Positions 39,387-49,178 of a DNA stretch of 64,000 nt are shown one piece after another. The notes below the pieces were generated by a model. That model had not been told where the DNA came from and did not search any database. It worked only from the letters and a program-made list of their open reading frames with translations. Positions within the stretch are counted from its first letter, which is position 1, and each line of letters starts with the position of its first letter. The position numbers and the translations under genes were made by a program. Origin of the DNA: an uncultured Clostridia bacterium (GTDB lineage Bacteria > Bacillota > Clostridia > TANB77 > CAG-508); NCBI GenBank assembly GCA_934167755.1, contig CAKPLT010000008.1, positions 12,308-76,307 on the forward strand, in the 5' to 3' direction.

Positions 39387-39641
39387 GTTACAAGTTAATG
39401 GTTTATTTAAAATTAATATAAAGAAAGACTTAAAATATAAGCTTTGAATGAAGCGACGAATGTGCATGAAGAAATTTTAGAAATTCTATGTGATTTTATG
39501 GAAAGAGTTCACGAGAGTGGAAGGGTGCCATAAAATGAATTAGAATTTCTTAAATTTCGTAATAAACCGAGTAATGTAATGAAAAGCTTATATTTTAAGT
39601 CTTTCTTATAAAAAAGTTAATCCAAACCATTAACCTGTAAC
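39387..39641 (+). repeat. Repeat family 1, complete copy 2 (255 bp, structured)
   Basis: The ends GTTACAAGTTAATGG and CCATTAACCTGTAAC are inverted. The next arm, AAAGACTTAAAATATAAG with CTTATATTTTAAGTCTTT, is a perfect pair. Conserved blocks GACGAATGTGCATG and CCGAGTAATGTAATG and the GAAATTTTAGAAATTCT stem are shared with copies 1 and 3; the inner stem is ATTTTATGG / CCATAAAAT with a GAGA loop hairpin. It touches the stop codon of the LD-carboxypeptidase gene. It accounts for most of the 433-bp gap after rpsB. Confidence 0.8.
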
Positions 39642-40562
39642 CTATTTCACACAATTTTCTAACAATTTTACTTTTACATTTTCGCTTGTATCAATTTGGG
39701 CCATAACGCCTATTGGTATAACAGTCTTTTGTTCTATATGTCCAAAATTCTCTGATTTTATAATTGGACCTTTAAACTCATTTCCTAATGTGTCTAATAA
39801 AATCTGTTCTAAAGTTATTCCACTTTCATGTGTATAATTTCCAAGCCATATTCCTCGAATTTTATTAAACACTCCATTTTGTTTCATATAATACAAATAA
39901 TTACTTACTAATGCTGGTCCTGTTTCAAATCCTAGTTCTTCCAAAAACAATATTTTATCTGTAAAATCTATACTATATTTTCCTGCAACCATCGCTCTTG
40001 TTAAGCTTAAATTTCCTCCAATTAATTCTCCCTCCACAGAACCTTCTTGTATTGTTTTGTATCCAAATTCATTTTTTCCAAATTCCAAACTACCATCTAG
40101 AAATCTTTTCAAGACTTCTTTTAAACTATAATCTGTTTCATCTGTAGCTATTGTTTTAAAATTTGTTCCGCAAAAAGTCACTAATCCTGTTTTTTCTGCT
40201 ATCATATTTGTAAGTGAAGTAATGTCACTATATCCACATATTATTTTAGGATTTTGTTTTATCATTTCAAAATCTAAATAATCAAATGTTGAATTACTAT
40301 TTTCTCCACCTTTTGCACACCATACCATTTTTACATCTTTATCTTTAAACATTTCACTTATATCTTCAGCTTTCTCTTTTGCTGATGCACTATATCCATT
40401 TTTATTCGAAAATAAGTTTTTTGAAAATTTCACTTTAAAGCCTAATTTTTCCATAATTTTTTTGGCTTGTTCTATTTCTTCTACATTTTCATTTATTATT
40501 GGATTAGATGGTGCCACAACGCCTATCATATCACCTATTTTTAATCTCTCTGGTATTATCAT
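39642..40562 (-). CDS. LD-carboxypeptidase-like peptidase (S66 family)
   Basis: 306 residues from the ATG after GTGAGGTGTAAA; a GTG 12 bp upstream lies in the ribosome site. S66 features are IGVVAPSNPI near the start, the nucleophile Ser in CGYSDITSL (near residue 112), and the Glu region in FLEELGFETGPALVSN, with a His near the end in ENFGHIEQKT. The family includes LdcA, which trims L,D-bonded peptidoglycan peptides, and MccF, which inactivates microcin C-type peptides; the sequence does not decide between them. It lies behind the PgeF-type gene by about 16 bp, so they are probably cotranscribed. Confidence 0.88.
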   Translation of the reverse strand: MIIPERLKIGDMIGVVAPSNPIINENVEEIEQAKKIMEKLGFKVKFSKNLFSNKNGYSASAKEKAEDISEMFKDKDVKMVWCAKGGENSNSTFDYLDFEMIKQNPKIICGYSDITSLTNMIAEKTGLVTFCGTNFKTIATDETDYSLKEVLKRFLDGSLEFGKNEFGYKTIQEGSVEGELIGGNLSLTRAMVAGKYSIDFTDKILFLEELGFETGPALVSNYLYYMKQNGVFNKIRGIWLGNYTHESGITLEQILLDTLGNEFKGPIIKSENFGHIEQKTVIPIGVMAQIDTSENVKVKLLENCVK

Positions 40563-40578
40563 TTTACACCTCACTTAA

Positions 40579-41424
40579 TTATTTCAATTCAATTATAGCA
40601 GTTCCTAATCCATATCCTTCTTTTTCAACTCTAAAAGAATGGATTTGATCTGAATTACAAACACTACAAATTCCACAATCTATTATGTTTTCTACTTTCA
40701 ATCCCTCTTGTTCCAAAATTATTTTATTTATCTCTACTGTATCAATAACCCATCTGTCTTCTCCTTGTATTGGAACTATTAATTGGTCAATTTTTTTCAA
40801 ATCTTTAAACTCATTGTAATATGGTTCTTGTACATCTTTATGAACCTTAAAATGGCATTTTCTTATACTTGGACAAATGCAACAAATTATATCTTTAGGA
40901 TCGCAATTATATTCTTCTTTCATTTTCTTGACAGCTTCAATTGAAATTCTCTGCAATGTTCCTTTCCATCCTGAATGAACATTTGCTACTACTCTCTTTA
41001 CAGGGTCAAAAAATAACATTAAAATACAATCAGCATTTGTCGTAGCTAAAGCCATATCTCTACTATTTGTTATTAATCCATCTATTTCATTGTATTCACT
41101 TAAATTAAAATCTGGTTCATCTGTATTTACTTTTGCATCAACTCTTTTTATATTCTTTGTATGTGCTTGATTTGGCTTTACTATATTTATATATTTTATA
41201 CCAATTGAATCTGATAAGTCTTTATAATCTTTTATAGCTTTATTATATTCTTCTTTTGATAATTTTTGAACATCTTTAGCTCTTGCTGTTCTATAATTTC
41301 TATCTAGTCCTATTGCATAAGCATGGCTTATTATGTCATCATATTCTAACAGTTTTTTAAATTGTAAATATTCTATTCCATTCTTTTTTATATGAACTAT
41401 ATTTTCATTTGATAAATCTTTCAA
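40579..41424 (-). CDS. pgeF: Peptidoglycan editing factor / purine nucleoside phosphorylase family (YfiH, LACC1-like)
   Basis: 281 residues. Family motifs are ATTNADCILMLFFDPVKR with the metal-binding Cys, the NVHSGWKGTLQRI signature with His, and CICPSIRKCHFKV near the middle, then IDCGICSVCNSDQIHSFR. Members bind zinc. They have been described both as a peptidoglycan-editing factor and as enzymes acting on purine nucleosides; which role applies here is not shown. The start is TTG after AAAGGATGATAAAAAA. The neighbouring LD-carboxypeptidase gene fits a peptidoglycan role. Confidence 0.9.
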   Translation of the reverse strand: MKDLSNENIVHIKKNGIEYLQFKKLLEYDDIISHAYAIGLDRNYRTARAKDVQKLSKEEYNKAIKDYKDLSDSIGIKYINIVKPNQAHTKNIKRVDAKVNTDEPDFNLSEYNEIDGLITNSRDMALATTNADCILMLFFDPVKRVVANVHSGWKGTLQRISIEAVKKMKEEYNCDPKDIICCICPSIRKCHFKVHKDVQEPYYNEFKDLKKIDQLIVPIQGEDRWVIDTVEINKIILEQEGLKVENIIDCGICSVCNSDQIHSFRVEKEGYGLGTAIIELK

Positions 41425-41456
41425 TTTTTTATCATCCTTTCAATTTATTCACTTCA

Positions 41457-41512
41457 CAAGGGTGTCCCTTATGGTAAATTTTTTTACCATTAATGAGTGT
41501 CCCCACTGGTAA
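41457..41512 (-). repeat. REP-like GGGGACAC repeat, copy b
   Basis: Reverse complement of the 37277-37331 repeat with a few differences: ACCAGTGGGGACACTCATT, GGTAAA, TTTACC, GGGACACCCTTG. It overlaps the 3' end of addB, so the last residues of AddB (TSGDTH) and its stop codon are encoded by the repeat. Confidence 0.75.
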
Positions 41513-44500
41513 TTTTTTGCAAAATCTCTTCTTTGCTCTTTTTATCAATGTAATTATATTTGTTTTCACAACCACCCATATTAAAACCACAAACACTCTT
41601 GTAATCACAGTATTTGCATGGTGTCTTTTTGTCTTTGTAATAAGGCTTTAAGTCTATACTTCCACCCAGAATTTCTTTAGATATTTGCTTAAGTACTGTA
41701 TACATATATTTTTGCAAACTTTCAAATTGTTCTGCTGTTACTCCACTTGTTTTCTTTTCACTCAAATTTCCTTCTTTGTCAATATATGCTGGTACAAGTG
41801 CAGATGCACCTTTTTCTAAATTCTTATCATGTAATTTTACTACTTTTACATCTGCTAAAATAAGTCCTTTCATTTTAAAATTTGCTCGTATTTTTTCTTC
41901 TATTTCTTCTTGTTCCATTCTTTTGTCCGCTTTTATCATTTGTTCTAACATACTAAAATATAATATTCCAGCAGGCATTAAATCCTCTTCTTTACATGTT
42001 GCATCTAAATATGTTAATAATTGAATTTGCAAACCTGCATACACTTCATTTAAATCGATATTTTTTGCTGATGACTTATAGTCTATTATTCTTAAATATT
42101 TTCCGTTTTCCCCTTGTGCTGTGTCTATTCTATCTATTTTTCCTATTATTTCTATTTTTTTACCATCTTCTAATGTTAGTCTTATCGGCTTATATTTTCC
42201 TTTTTCTCCGAATTCTAATTCAGTTCCTAATACCTCAAATCTACTTTGTACTATTGTCTCTATAATATATTTTAAAGCTTTTTTTATTATCTTTTTTAAT
42301 CGTATAACTAATGCTCTATATTTTGCTGTTGATGTAAATATATAATTCTTATTTTGTCCTAATTTTTCATCTACTATTTTATTGATTATTTCAGATAGTT
42401 CCTCTTCAGTAATTTCTTCTAATTGTTTTCCACTTTCTTTAACAGTTCCAAAAAATTCGTCTATTACCTCATGTATAAATGTACCTGTATTTAAAGTCTG
42501 TATTTTTAATTCTTCTTGTGGTTTTATTTTTAATCCATATTGTAAATAATATGAAAATGGGCAACTTCTATATCTTTCTAATTTTGATATACTTGTTACT
42601 AAAGTATTTCCATATAATTTATCTATATTCTCTTTTTCTATTTTTTCTGGTATATTTGTATAGTTTAGCCCTTTTAAACTTTGTGTTAATTTTTCATTCC
42701 ATTCAATATCTTTTTTATAATAATCAAATATATAATACCAAATTTTATCTATATCTTCTTGTTCTTTTAATTTACTTATATTGTTTATTAACTCTTCATA
42801 TGTTGTTTTCTTATTTAATACTTCGTCTCTGCCACTTATTATATCGCTTTGTTCTTCAATCATAGTATAAATTTTCTTTATTTTATTTATTAACATTGAT
42901 GGTCTTAATGCTTTTCCTTGCATATCTGATGATGAATATAATAAATACAATTTTTCTTCTGCTGTAGTAAATGCTTTATATATGTTAAAATTATCTTCAT
43001 ATAATTTTTCTATTGTTCCTTTTGCGAGTTCTATTCCATCTTGCATTAAAGCATCTCTGTCTGTGTCATTTAGAAAGCCTTCATCTTTATGAATACTTGG
43101 AAATTCTCCATCATTTAACCCTATTATAAATATTGCTTTTACCTTATGACTTCTTGATCTGTCTACATCTCCCATAATTACTTGGTCTTGTGTACCTGGT
43201 ATTTTTGTTAAATTACTATTTTTAAATCCAACTTTTAATATTTGAGCATATTTATCTATTGTCATTTTGTCATCTTTAAATACTAATACTATTTCATCTA
43301 ATATTTCTATTATGGTATTTAAACTACTTTCATATTCATTTGCTAAGTCTATTTGTCCTATCTTTTCCAATTCTTCTATTTTCATTTGAATTTTTTCTTG
43401 AATTCTTTGCTCTATTAAAAATTCAAATATTGATTTTGATATATTTTCTACTGTTTTATTTTCATCAATTTTTATTTTTAATTTCATTAGTGGATTCACT
43501 AAATCTTTTCTTATCTGTTCTAATCTATCTATTTCTGCATTTTCTTTTTCTTCATTTTTTCCATATACAAATTCTTTTTTCCATTTATTTTGTTTTATGC
43601 CCCATTTTAAACAATACTTTTCAAGTTTAAAAATGTCGTCTTCTTCTAATCCTGAAAATCCTATTTTTATATAATTAAAAACTGCTTCATGTGACCAATT
43701 TTTTATAAATATTTCTAATATTGATAAAATGTATTGTATTAAAATATTTTGATTTAAATCTCTATTTTCATCTATAAATATTGGAATATCATATTTATTA
43801 AATATCGCTCTTGCTAAACTTGAATATATTGATATATTTTTAGTTATTATTGATATATCTCTATATCTATATCCTTCATCTCTTACTAATTTTAATATAT
43901 TTTTTGCTACTTCTTCTATTTCTGAAAATTGATTTTTGGCTAAAAATAATTGTATATTTTTTATTTTACTTGAATATTTTATAGCTTTGTTATTATATAA
44001 ATTTTGTTCTAAATGCATTAGTTCTTTATTTTTAAATCTATATGTATTTTCTAATTTTATTTCTTCTACATTTGTATTACAATCTTTAGCAACTTCTAAT
44101 AATTTCTTTACAGTTCTTTCATTTGAATAAAATATATCTGTGTCTGGATTTTTTGCATCATGTATTTCATCTGTACAAATTGTTACTGTTACTTGTTTTG
44201 CTATTTGTACCAATTTTTTTATAATTTCATATTCTTGACTTGTAAATCCAGCAAATTCGTCTATATATATTAATAAATTTTTAAACATATCTGTTTTTTC
44301 TATATTTTCTGCAAGTATTGTTAATAAATCTGTTTCATCTATATATTTTCCTGATAATTGTGCTTCAAAGTTTTCATATATTGTGCACATGTCTTTTAGT
44401 TTATTTTTCAAATATATATCTTCTTGTTTCTCCATTTCTTGTTTTAATTGTTCTACACTTATTGCATGCTTTTTGAATTCTGTTATTGCTGTTTCTGCCA

Positions 44501-44843
44501 TATCCACATTTTCATCAGTTTTGCCAAGAAATTTTAATTCTTTTTTGTTATTATTTAATATTGAATATATAAGCATTGCTTTTCCGCATTTACTTAAATT
44601 TGTTTCCGTTTTTCCACCAATCTCATTTATTACTCTATACGACATTCTACTTAATGTAACTACCTCTGCATTTAGTACCGCTTCTGTATCTATTGCTTCC
44701 ATTAATTTTTTTTCTGCAGTAAATGAGAATTGTTCTGGTGTTATTATTAATATTTTTTCTTCTTTTACCTTTTCCGCAATTTCTCTATAACAGTACTCGC
44801 TTTTTCCTGTTCCTGCTCTACCATATATTATTCTTAAACTCAT
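41490..44843 (-). CDS. addB: ATP-dependent helicase/nuclease subunit B
   Basis: 1117 residues from the ATG placed 6 nt after GGAGG; another ATG directly abuts that site and is unlikely. The N-terminal UvrD-like ATP site is GRAGTGKSEYCY. The C-terminal RecB-type nuclease shows KIDRIDTA ... LRIIDYKSS. Its Fe-S cluster cysteines are in RYRSCPFSYYLQYG and CKYCDYKSVC, the expected C..Cx2Cx5C set. AddAB resects double-strand breaks and recognises Chi. The addA gene normally follows addB, but here pgeF does, so addA must lie elsewhere. Confidence 0.95.
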   Translation of the reverse strand: MSLRIIYGRAGTGKSEYCYREIAEKVKEEKILIITPEQFSFTAEKKLMEAIDTEAVLNAEVVTLSRMSYRVINEIGGKTETNLSKCGKAMLIYSILNNNKKELKFLGKTDENVDMAETAITEFKKHAISVEQLKQEMEKQEDIYLKNKLKDMCTIYENFEAQLSGKYIDETDLLTILAENIEKTDMFKNLLIYIDEFAGFTSQEYEIIKKLVQIAKQVTVTICTDEIHDAKNPDTDIFYSNERTVKKLLEVAKDCNTNVEEIKLENTYRFKNKELMHLEQNLYNNKAIKYSSKIKNIQLFLAKNQFSEIEEVAKNILKLVRDEGYRYRDISIITKNISIYSSLARAIFNKYDIPIFIDENRDLNQNILIQYILSILEIFIKNWSHEAVFNYIKIGFSGLEEDDIFKLEKYCLKWGIKQNKWKKEFVYGKNEEKENAEIDRLEQIRKDLVNPLMKLKIKIDENKTVENISKSIFEFLIEQRIQEKIQMKIEELEKIGQIDLANEYESSLNTIIEILDEIVLVFKDDKMTIDKYAQILKVGFKNSNLTKIPGTQDQVIMGDVDRSRSHKVKAIFIIGLNDGEFPSIHKDEGFLNDTDRDALMQDGIELAKGTIEKLYEDNFNIYKAFTTAEEKLYLLYSSSDMQGKALRPSMLINKIKKIYTMIEEQSDIISGRDEVLNKKTTYEELINNISKLKEQEDIDKIWYYIFDYYKKDIEWNEKLTQSLKGLNYTNIPEKIEKENIDKLYGNTLVTSISKLERYRSCPFSYYLQYGLKIKPQEELKIQTLNTGTFIHEVIDEFFGTVKESGKQLEEITEEELSEIINKIVDEKLGQNKNYIFTSTAKYRALVIRLKKIIKKALKYIIETIVQSRFEVLGTELEFGEKGKYKPIRLTLEDGKKIEIIGKIDRIDTAQGENGKYLRIIDYKSSAKNIDLNEVYAGLQIQLLTYLDATCKEEDLMPAGILYFSMLEQMIKADKRMEQEEIEEKIRANFKMKGLILADVKVVKLHDKNLEKGASALVPAYIDKEGNLSEKKTSGVTAEQFESLQKYMYTVLKQISKEILGGSIDLKPYYKDKKTPCKYCDYKSVCGFNMGGCENKYNYIDKKSKEEILQKITSGDTH

Positions 44844-44886
44844 CTGCATCCTCCATGAATTTCCGCATTCCTTATTTTCTTCCAGT

Positions 44887-44915
44887 ATTATACATTATAC
44901 CAATTTACCTGTCAA
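44887..44915 (-). promoter_or_regulatory. addB promoter
   Basis: Minus strand TTGACA (44910-44915) and TATAAT (44887-44892), 17 bp apart, about 45 bp before the start. The -35 touches the left edge of repeat copy 3. Confidence 0.85.
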
Positions 44916-45163
44916 TAATTTTATCAAACTTTTGTTTATATATTGATTACTATACAAAAGACTTGAACTATAAATTTTGAATGAAGTGCCGAATGTGCAT
45001 AAAGAAATTTTAGAAATTCTATGCAGTTTTATGGAAAGAGTTCACGAGAGTGGAAGGAAGCCATAAAATAAAGTAGAATTTCTTAAATTTCGTAATAAAC
45101 CGAGGAATGTAATGAAAAGCTTATAGTTTAAGTCTTTTTATAAAATGTCAGTCAAAACTATTA
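44914..45163 (+). repeat. Repeat family 1, complete copy 3 (about 250 bp, structured)
   Basis: The arms AAAAGACTTGAACTATAA / TTATAGTTTAAGTCTTTT pair with each other but differ from the arms of copies 1 and 2. The conserved blocks GCCGAATGTGCAT and CCGAGGAATGTAATG, the long GAAATTTTAGAAATTCT stem and the GAGA-loop hairpin are present; the inner stem GTTTTATGG / CCATAAAAT has a G-U closing pair. The outermost ends are less regular than in copies 1 and 2, so the limits are approximate. It fills most of the 400-bp gap between addB and the HD gene. Confidence 0.75.
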
Positions 45164-45249
45164 AATTAATGCAATTATATTTATTTTATATCTATAATGT
45201 AGTATAATATAAATAGAAGTATATTAATACTCAAAAGGATGTGATTACT

Positions 45250-45765
45250 ATGGATAAAGAATTTTATGAAATAATAAAAGATTTAATAAATAACACAACT
45301 GTATTAGAAATGAAAAACTATAAGCAACATTATAACACATCATGTTATGATCATTGTATAGAAGTGGCATATTGGTCATATCGTTTTTGCAAAAAGCATA
45401 ACCTAGACTATGTTGCAGCAGCAAGAGCTGGAATGTTACATGATTTATTTTTATATGATTGGAGACATTCTAAAAAAATGTTAAATGGCTGGCACGCATT
45501 TGAGCATCCAAAAATTGCTTTAAAAAATGCCTTATCTATATCTAATTTAACAATAAAAGAACAAGATATAATTTTAAAGCATATGTGGCCAGTAACATTT
45601 CTTCAATTACCCAAATATAAAGAAAGTTATGTGATAACCTTTACTGATAAAATTAGTGCATTGAAATCTTTTTATGAGTATTATAAATCTCATTTATTGC
45701 AAAAGAGATTTCTTAGATATGCTTATGTATTTTTTGCATTTACAATCTTTAAAATCAAAATTTAA
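45250..45765 (+). CDS. HD-domain hydrolase-like protein
   Basis: 171 residues from ATG (AAAAGGATGTGATTACT upstream); a GTG 9 bp earlier lies in the ribosome site. His35 (CYDHCIEVA) and the His64-Asp65 pair (AGMLHDLFLYDW), followed by HAFEHPKIAL, match the HD metal-dependent phosphohydrolase superfamily. Small single-domain members of this kind act on nucleotides or are uncharacterised, so no substrate is given. A -10-like TATAAT near 45200 precedes it. The gene has its own terminator. Confidence 0.75.
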   Translation: MDKEFYEIIKDLINNTTVLEMKNYKQHYNTSCYDHCIEVAYWSYRFCKKHNLDYVAAARAGMLHDLFLYDWRHSKKMLNGWHAFEHPKIALKNALSISNLTIKEQDIILKHMWPVTFLQLPKYKESYVITFTDKISALKSFYEYYKSHLLQKRFLRYAYVFFAFTIFKIKI

Positions 45766-45795
45766 TAATTTTATATACATATCAAAAATTGTATA

Positions 45796-45836
45796 ATTCC
45801 TACATATTTGTAAATACTATGTAGGAATATTTTTTA
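45796..45836 (+). terminator. Terminator of the HD-domain gene
   Basis: ATTCCTACATA / TATGTAGGAAT arms with an 11-nt loop and a T run. Confidence 0.85.
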
Positions 45837-45899
45837 GCCTTTTAATATTTTCTCTTTATATTCGAAACTTCAAACTGGCTAAATGAAAGGACTAAATTT

Positions 45900-46994
45900 A
45901 TGGATAATACCAAAATAGGAAATAAAGAAGCAATTGCATTGTTATTAACAATAACATTTAATCATATTATTTTAAATATAACAAAGTCAATTATTGATGT
46001 TACTGCATCTGCATCACTATTAAATCTTTTATATGTAGGTATAATATCAATTATTTTTACTTGTATAATTTGTTACTTTCTAAAAAAGTTTCCAACATTT
46101 GATTTAATAGATATTTCTGATTATTTAGGTGGAAATTTATTAAAATGGATTATAGGTTTAGCATATATTGCATATTTTATTTTTTTTGCTGGAATTTTGT
46201 TAAATTTATTTTCATCTTTTTTACAAATAATATATTTTCCTATGACAAAACTTTTTTATATAATTTTATTATTTATAATAGCTGCTGTTCTATCTTGTAA
46301 TATGAAACATAATTCAATATATAGAAGTAATCTAATGTTTTTTCCATTTTTCGTAGTTAGTATTTTACTTTTATTTTTCTCTGATATATCTTATTATGAA
46401 GTAGAAAAAATTTATCCTATATTTGGCAATGGCTTATATACCACATTTGTATCTGGTTTATGCAACATCTTTGCATTTCAAGCTCTTGCATATATTTATT
46501 TTGTGCCTCCTATATTAAAACAACCTGAACAAATAAAAAAGATTTCAGTAATAGCAATCGTTTTGTCTTGTATATTTTTATTAATAAGTGTTGCTATTAT
46601 CTTATTCATGTTTAGTGGATTTGTAAAAACAGATGAACTTATGCCATTATATTCTGCAACAAAATATATTGAATTTGGTTCATTTTTTAGAAAATTAGAT
46701 TCTATTTATTTACTTATTTGGCTTATTACATTCATAAGTTATCTAAGTATTACATTAAAATTTTCAAGTAATATTTTAGTAAAACTTACACATTTAAAAA
46801 ATGAATTAATATTTATTATTTTGCTTGCATTTGGTTTATTAATTATTAGTATATTACCAAAAAATCATAGTATTTCAACATATTATTTAAATATTATTTA
46901 TAAATACTCTTTCTTTATTTTAGTTATTGGTGTTTCTACTTTAGTTTTAGCTTCTGCTACTATAAAAAAAGCTGTAAGGAGGTGGTTTAAATGA
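45900..46994 (+). CDS. gerAB: Spore germination receptor subunit, GerAB-type permease
   Basis: 364 residues with about ten transmembrane helices, in the amino acid/polyamine permease fold of the GerAB family (IGNKEAIALLLTITFNHI start; DISDYLGGNLLKWIIGLAYIAYF; FAFQALAYIYFVPPIL in the middle). In spores it forms the inner-membrane nutrient receptor with GerAA and GerAC and probably binds the germinant. It overlaps the next gene by 4 bp (ATGA), so translation is coupled. No gerAA lies upstream, where an unrelated HD-domain gene and a terminator are found. Confidence 0.85.
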   Translation: MDNTKIGNKEAIALLLTITFNHIILNITKSIIDVTASASLLNLLYVGIISIIFTCIICYFLKKFPTFDLIDISDYLGGNLLKWIIGLAYIAYFIFFAGILLNLFSSFLQIIYFPMTKLFYIILLFIIAAVLSCNMKHNSIYRSNLMFFPFFVVSILLLFFSDISYYEVEKIYPIFGNGLYTTFVSGLCNIFAFQALAYIYFVPPILKQPEQIKKISVIAIVLSCIFLLISVAIILFMFSGFVKTDELMPLYSATKYIEFGSFFRKLDSIYLLIWLITFISYLSITLKFSSNILVKLTHLKNELIFIILLAFGLLIISILPKNHSISTYYLNIIYKYSFFILVIGVSTLVLASATIKKAVRRWFK

Positions 46995-48275
46995 GTAAAA
47001 ATACTATTGCAATAATTTCATTCTTAATTTTACTTGTTATTTTTGCAAGTTCATTTTCAAGTTCTTACACCTCACATAATATGTCAAATCTTGCATATGT
47101 TTTAGCACTTGGAATTGATGTTGGAGAAAATTCAAAAATGAAAATATCTGCACAGTTTACAAATTCTGATTCCTTTTCGCCAAGTAGTAGTTCATCTGAT
47201 GAAGCTAGCAGTATTTTTTTAGTTTCAGGTGAAGCTAATTCAATTTATAGTTGTCTTAATTTAATTAATACTTATATAGGAAAAGAAATTAATTTAGCAC
47301 ATTGCAGTGTTGTTGTTTTTTCTGAGGAATTTGCTAAAAACCGGCATTTCTTCTCAAATTTATAGTTTGTTAAATAATGAAGAATTTCGACCCACCACAA
47401 ATTTGGTTATTAGTAAATGTGATGCCTATGATTATATAGACAATGTTAAACCGAATTTAGAGAAATTAACTAATAGTTATTATGATACTTTTTCAATAAC
47501 TAATAAATTTACAGGATATTTTTCAGATATAACTGTTGGTGAATTTTTTAATACTTTTTCTAACCCCTCTTGTGATGCTACCGCTATTTTAGGTGGTCTT
47601 GATAAAACAGCAAGGCAAGAAGAAAAAGGTGATAATTCCTCTGATAAAAAAAGCTCATCGGATTTAGATACAATTACAAATCCAGAAGATTTAACAGCTG
47701 GAAAAAGTACAGTTGAAGGAAAACGAGGTAGTGAAAATATAGGAATTGCAGTTTTTAAAAATGATAAACTCTGCGGAGAATTAACTGCAACAGAAACAAT
47801 TTGTCATCTTCTTATTAATAATGATATTGATTCTTGTACTATCTCTGTCGATAATCCATATAAAGAAAATGAAGATAATACTAATGAAAAAATTGAACTA
47901 AGTTTAATACCTGTAAAAAACTCAAAAATTGAAGTAAAGATTAAAGATAACATACCATACATTTCTGTAAAAATTAATTTTCGTGCATCTATACTAACTC
48001 TTGTAAATAATACAAATTATGAAGAATCTGATATCATTGAGAAGTTTTCTGATGTTACGAAAGATTATATGAAAAAAGAATTTAATAACTATTTTAATAA
48101 AATTTCAATAGAATATGGAACAGATATTGATTGCTTTTCAACAAAGGCTCTTGCCTATTTTCCAACAATAAATGATTGGAATAATTATAATTGGTCTGAA
48201 AAATTTAAAAATGCAAAATTTGATATTGATATAAATATTGATTCTATTTCTAGTATGTTATTAACAAAAACTTAA
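46991..48275 (+). pseudogene. gerAC: GerAC-family germination lipoprotein, interrupted by a frameshift
   Basis: The reading frame from 46991 gives the GerAC start (signal-like helix, LAYVLALGIDVGENSKMKIS, then AHCSVVVFSEEFAK) but stops at 47365. The rest of the protein (TGISSQIYSLLNNEEFRPTTNL onward, with a typical Ger(x)C C-terminal domain to 48275) is in the +1 frame. The shift falls at a run of five A at 47336-47340: one A fewer restores FAKTGISSQ and a single protein of about 427 residues. No Cys of a lipobox is obvious at the N-terminus. This may be a true pseudogene or a homopolymer sequencing error. Confidence 0.8.
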
Positions 48276-48323
48276 AAAATCAAAAATATAAGTTTATATA
48301 AAAAGCTTATATTTTTGATTTTT
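48276..48323. terminator. Bidirectional terminator between gerAC and the yitT-like gene
   Basis: AAAAATCAAAAATATAAG / CTTATATTTTTGATTTTT perfect arms with a 12-nt loop, directly between the convergent genes. Confidence 0.9.
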
Positions 48324-48324
48324 G

Positions 48325-49176
48325 CTATTTTTCTTTAAACCCTTTTCCTAATACTTCTCTTGCATTTGCAATAACGACAAAACAATTTCTATCAATTACA
48401 TTCGCAATATCTTTAATTTTAGCTACATCCCCTCTTGATGCAGCACATATTAAAACAAGCTTATTTTTATCACTATACATACCTTTTCCATACAAGCCTG
48501 TAATACCTCTTTTTACTTTATGACTTATAGCCTGTGAAATTTGTTCATTTTTATCAGAAATTATAAATAATAATTTTGTATAATGTACACCTTCAAAAAT
48601 TATATCTATCATTTGTCCATATAAATAAATTGCAATTGCTGAATATAATCCTATTTCAATATGTTTAAAAAAAATTACATTTAATCCAATAATAATAATA
48701 TCTATTATTGTTAAATATTTACTCATAGAAATATGCGGGTTGTATGTTTTTATTATATTAGCTATAAGTTCCGTTCCACCTGTCGATGATTCAACTCTTA
48801 AAATTATTGCTGTTCCTATGCCTATTATTACTCCACCATATATGCATGCTAAAAATCTGTCCGTAGTTATAGGTGGATATTTATCTAATATATCTATAAA
48901 TATTGATAAACTAAAAGTTCCTATCAAAGATTTTATAAAAAATCCCTTACCTAATCTATATCCTGCAAATAAAAATAAAGGTATGTTTAATGCCATTATC
49001 ATAGCTCCCATTGGAATTTTTAATAAGTAATATGTTATTGTTGCAACACCTGAAAAACCGCCTGAAGATAGTTGATTTGGTAATAAAAATGATGAAACTC
49101 CAACTGCCATTATTGCTGACCCGACAATCGTTCCAATGGCATCTACTATAGATTTTTTTATTTTTTTGTTATTCAT
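48325..49176 (-). CDS. YitT family membrane protein
   Basis: 283 residues. Five to six transmembrane helices form the N-terminal DUF161-type region (DAIGTIVGSAIMAVGVSSFLLPNQLSSGGFSGVA; VESSTGGTELIANII), and a soluble C-terminal DUF2179 domain follows (ISDKNEQISQAISHKVKRGITGLYGKGMY). Function is unknown across the family. The ribosome site AAGGGTGA lies in the 3' arm of a hairpin, so translation or transcription may be controlled there. It is the last gene behind the DUF3298-like gene. Confidence 0.87.
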   Translation of the reverse strand: MNNKKIKKSIVDAIGTIVGSAIMAVGVSSFLLPNQLSSGGFSGVATITYYLLKIPMGAMIMALNIPLFLFAGYRLGKGFFIKSLIGTFSLSIFIDILDKYPPITTDRFLACIYGGVIIGIGTAIILRVESSTGGTELIANIIKTYNPHISMSKYLTIIDIIIIGLNVIFFKHIEIGLYSAIAIYLYGQMIDIIFEGVHYTKLLFIISDKNEQISQAISHKVKRGITGLYGKGMYSDKNKLVLICAASRGDVAKIKDIANVIDRNCFVVIANAREVLGKGFKEK

Positions 49177-49178
49177 AA

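Noticed and set aside
47331..47345. Programmed frameshift in gerAC
   Set aside because: The shift needed is +1 at a plain A run. The context TAAAAAC is not a standard -1 slippery heptamer, and no stimulating structure is seen, so an indel or sequencing error is more likely.
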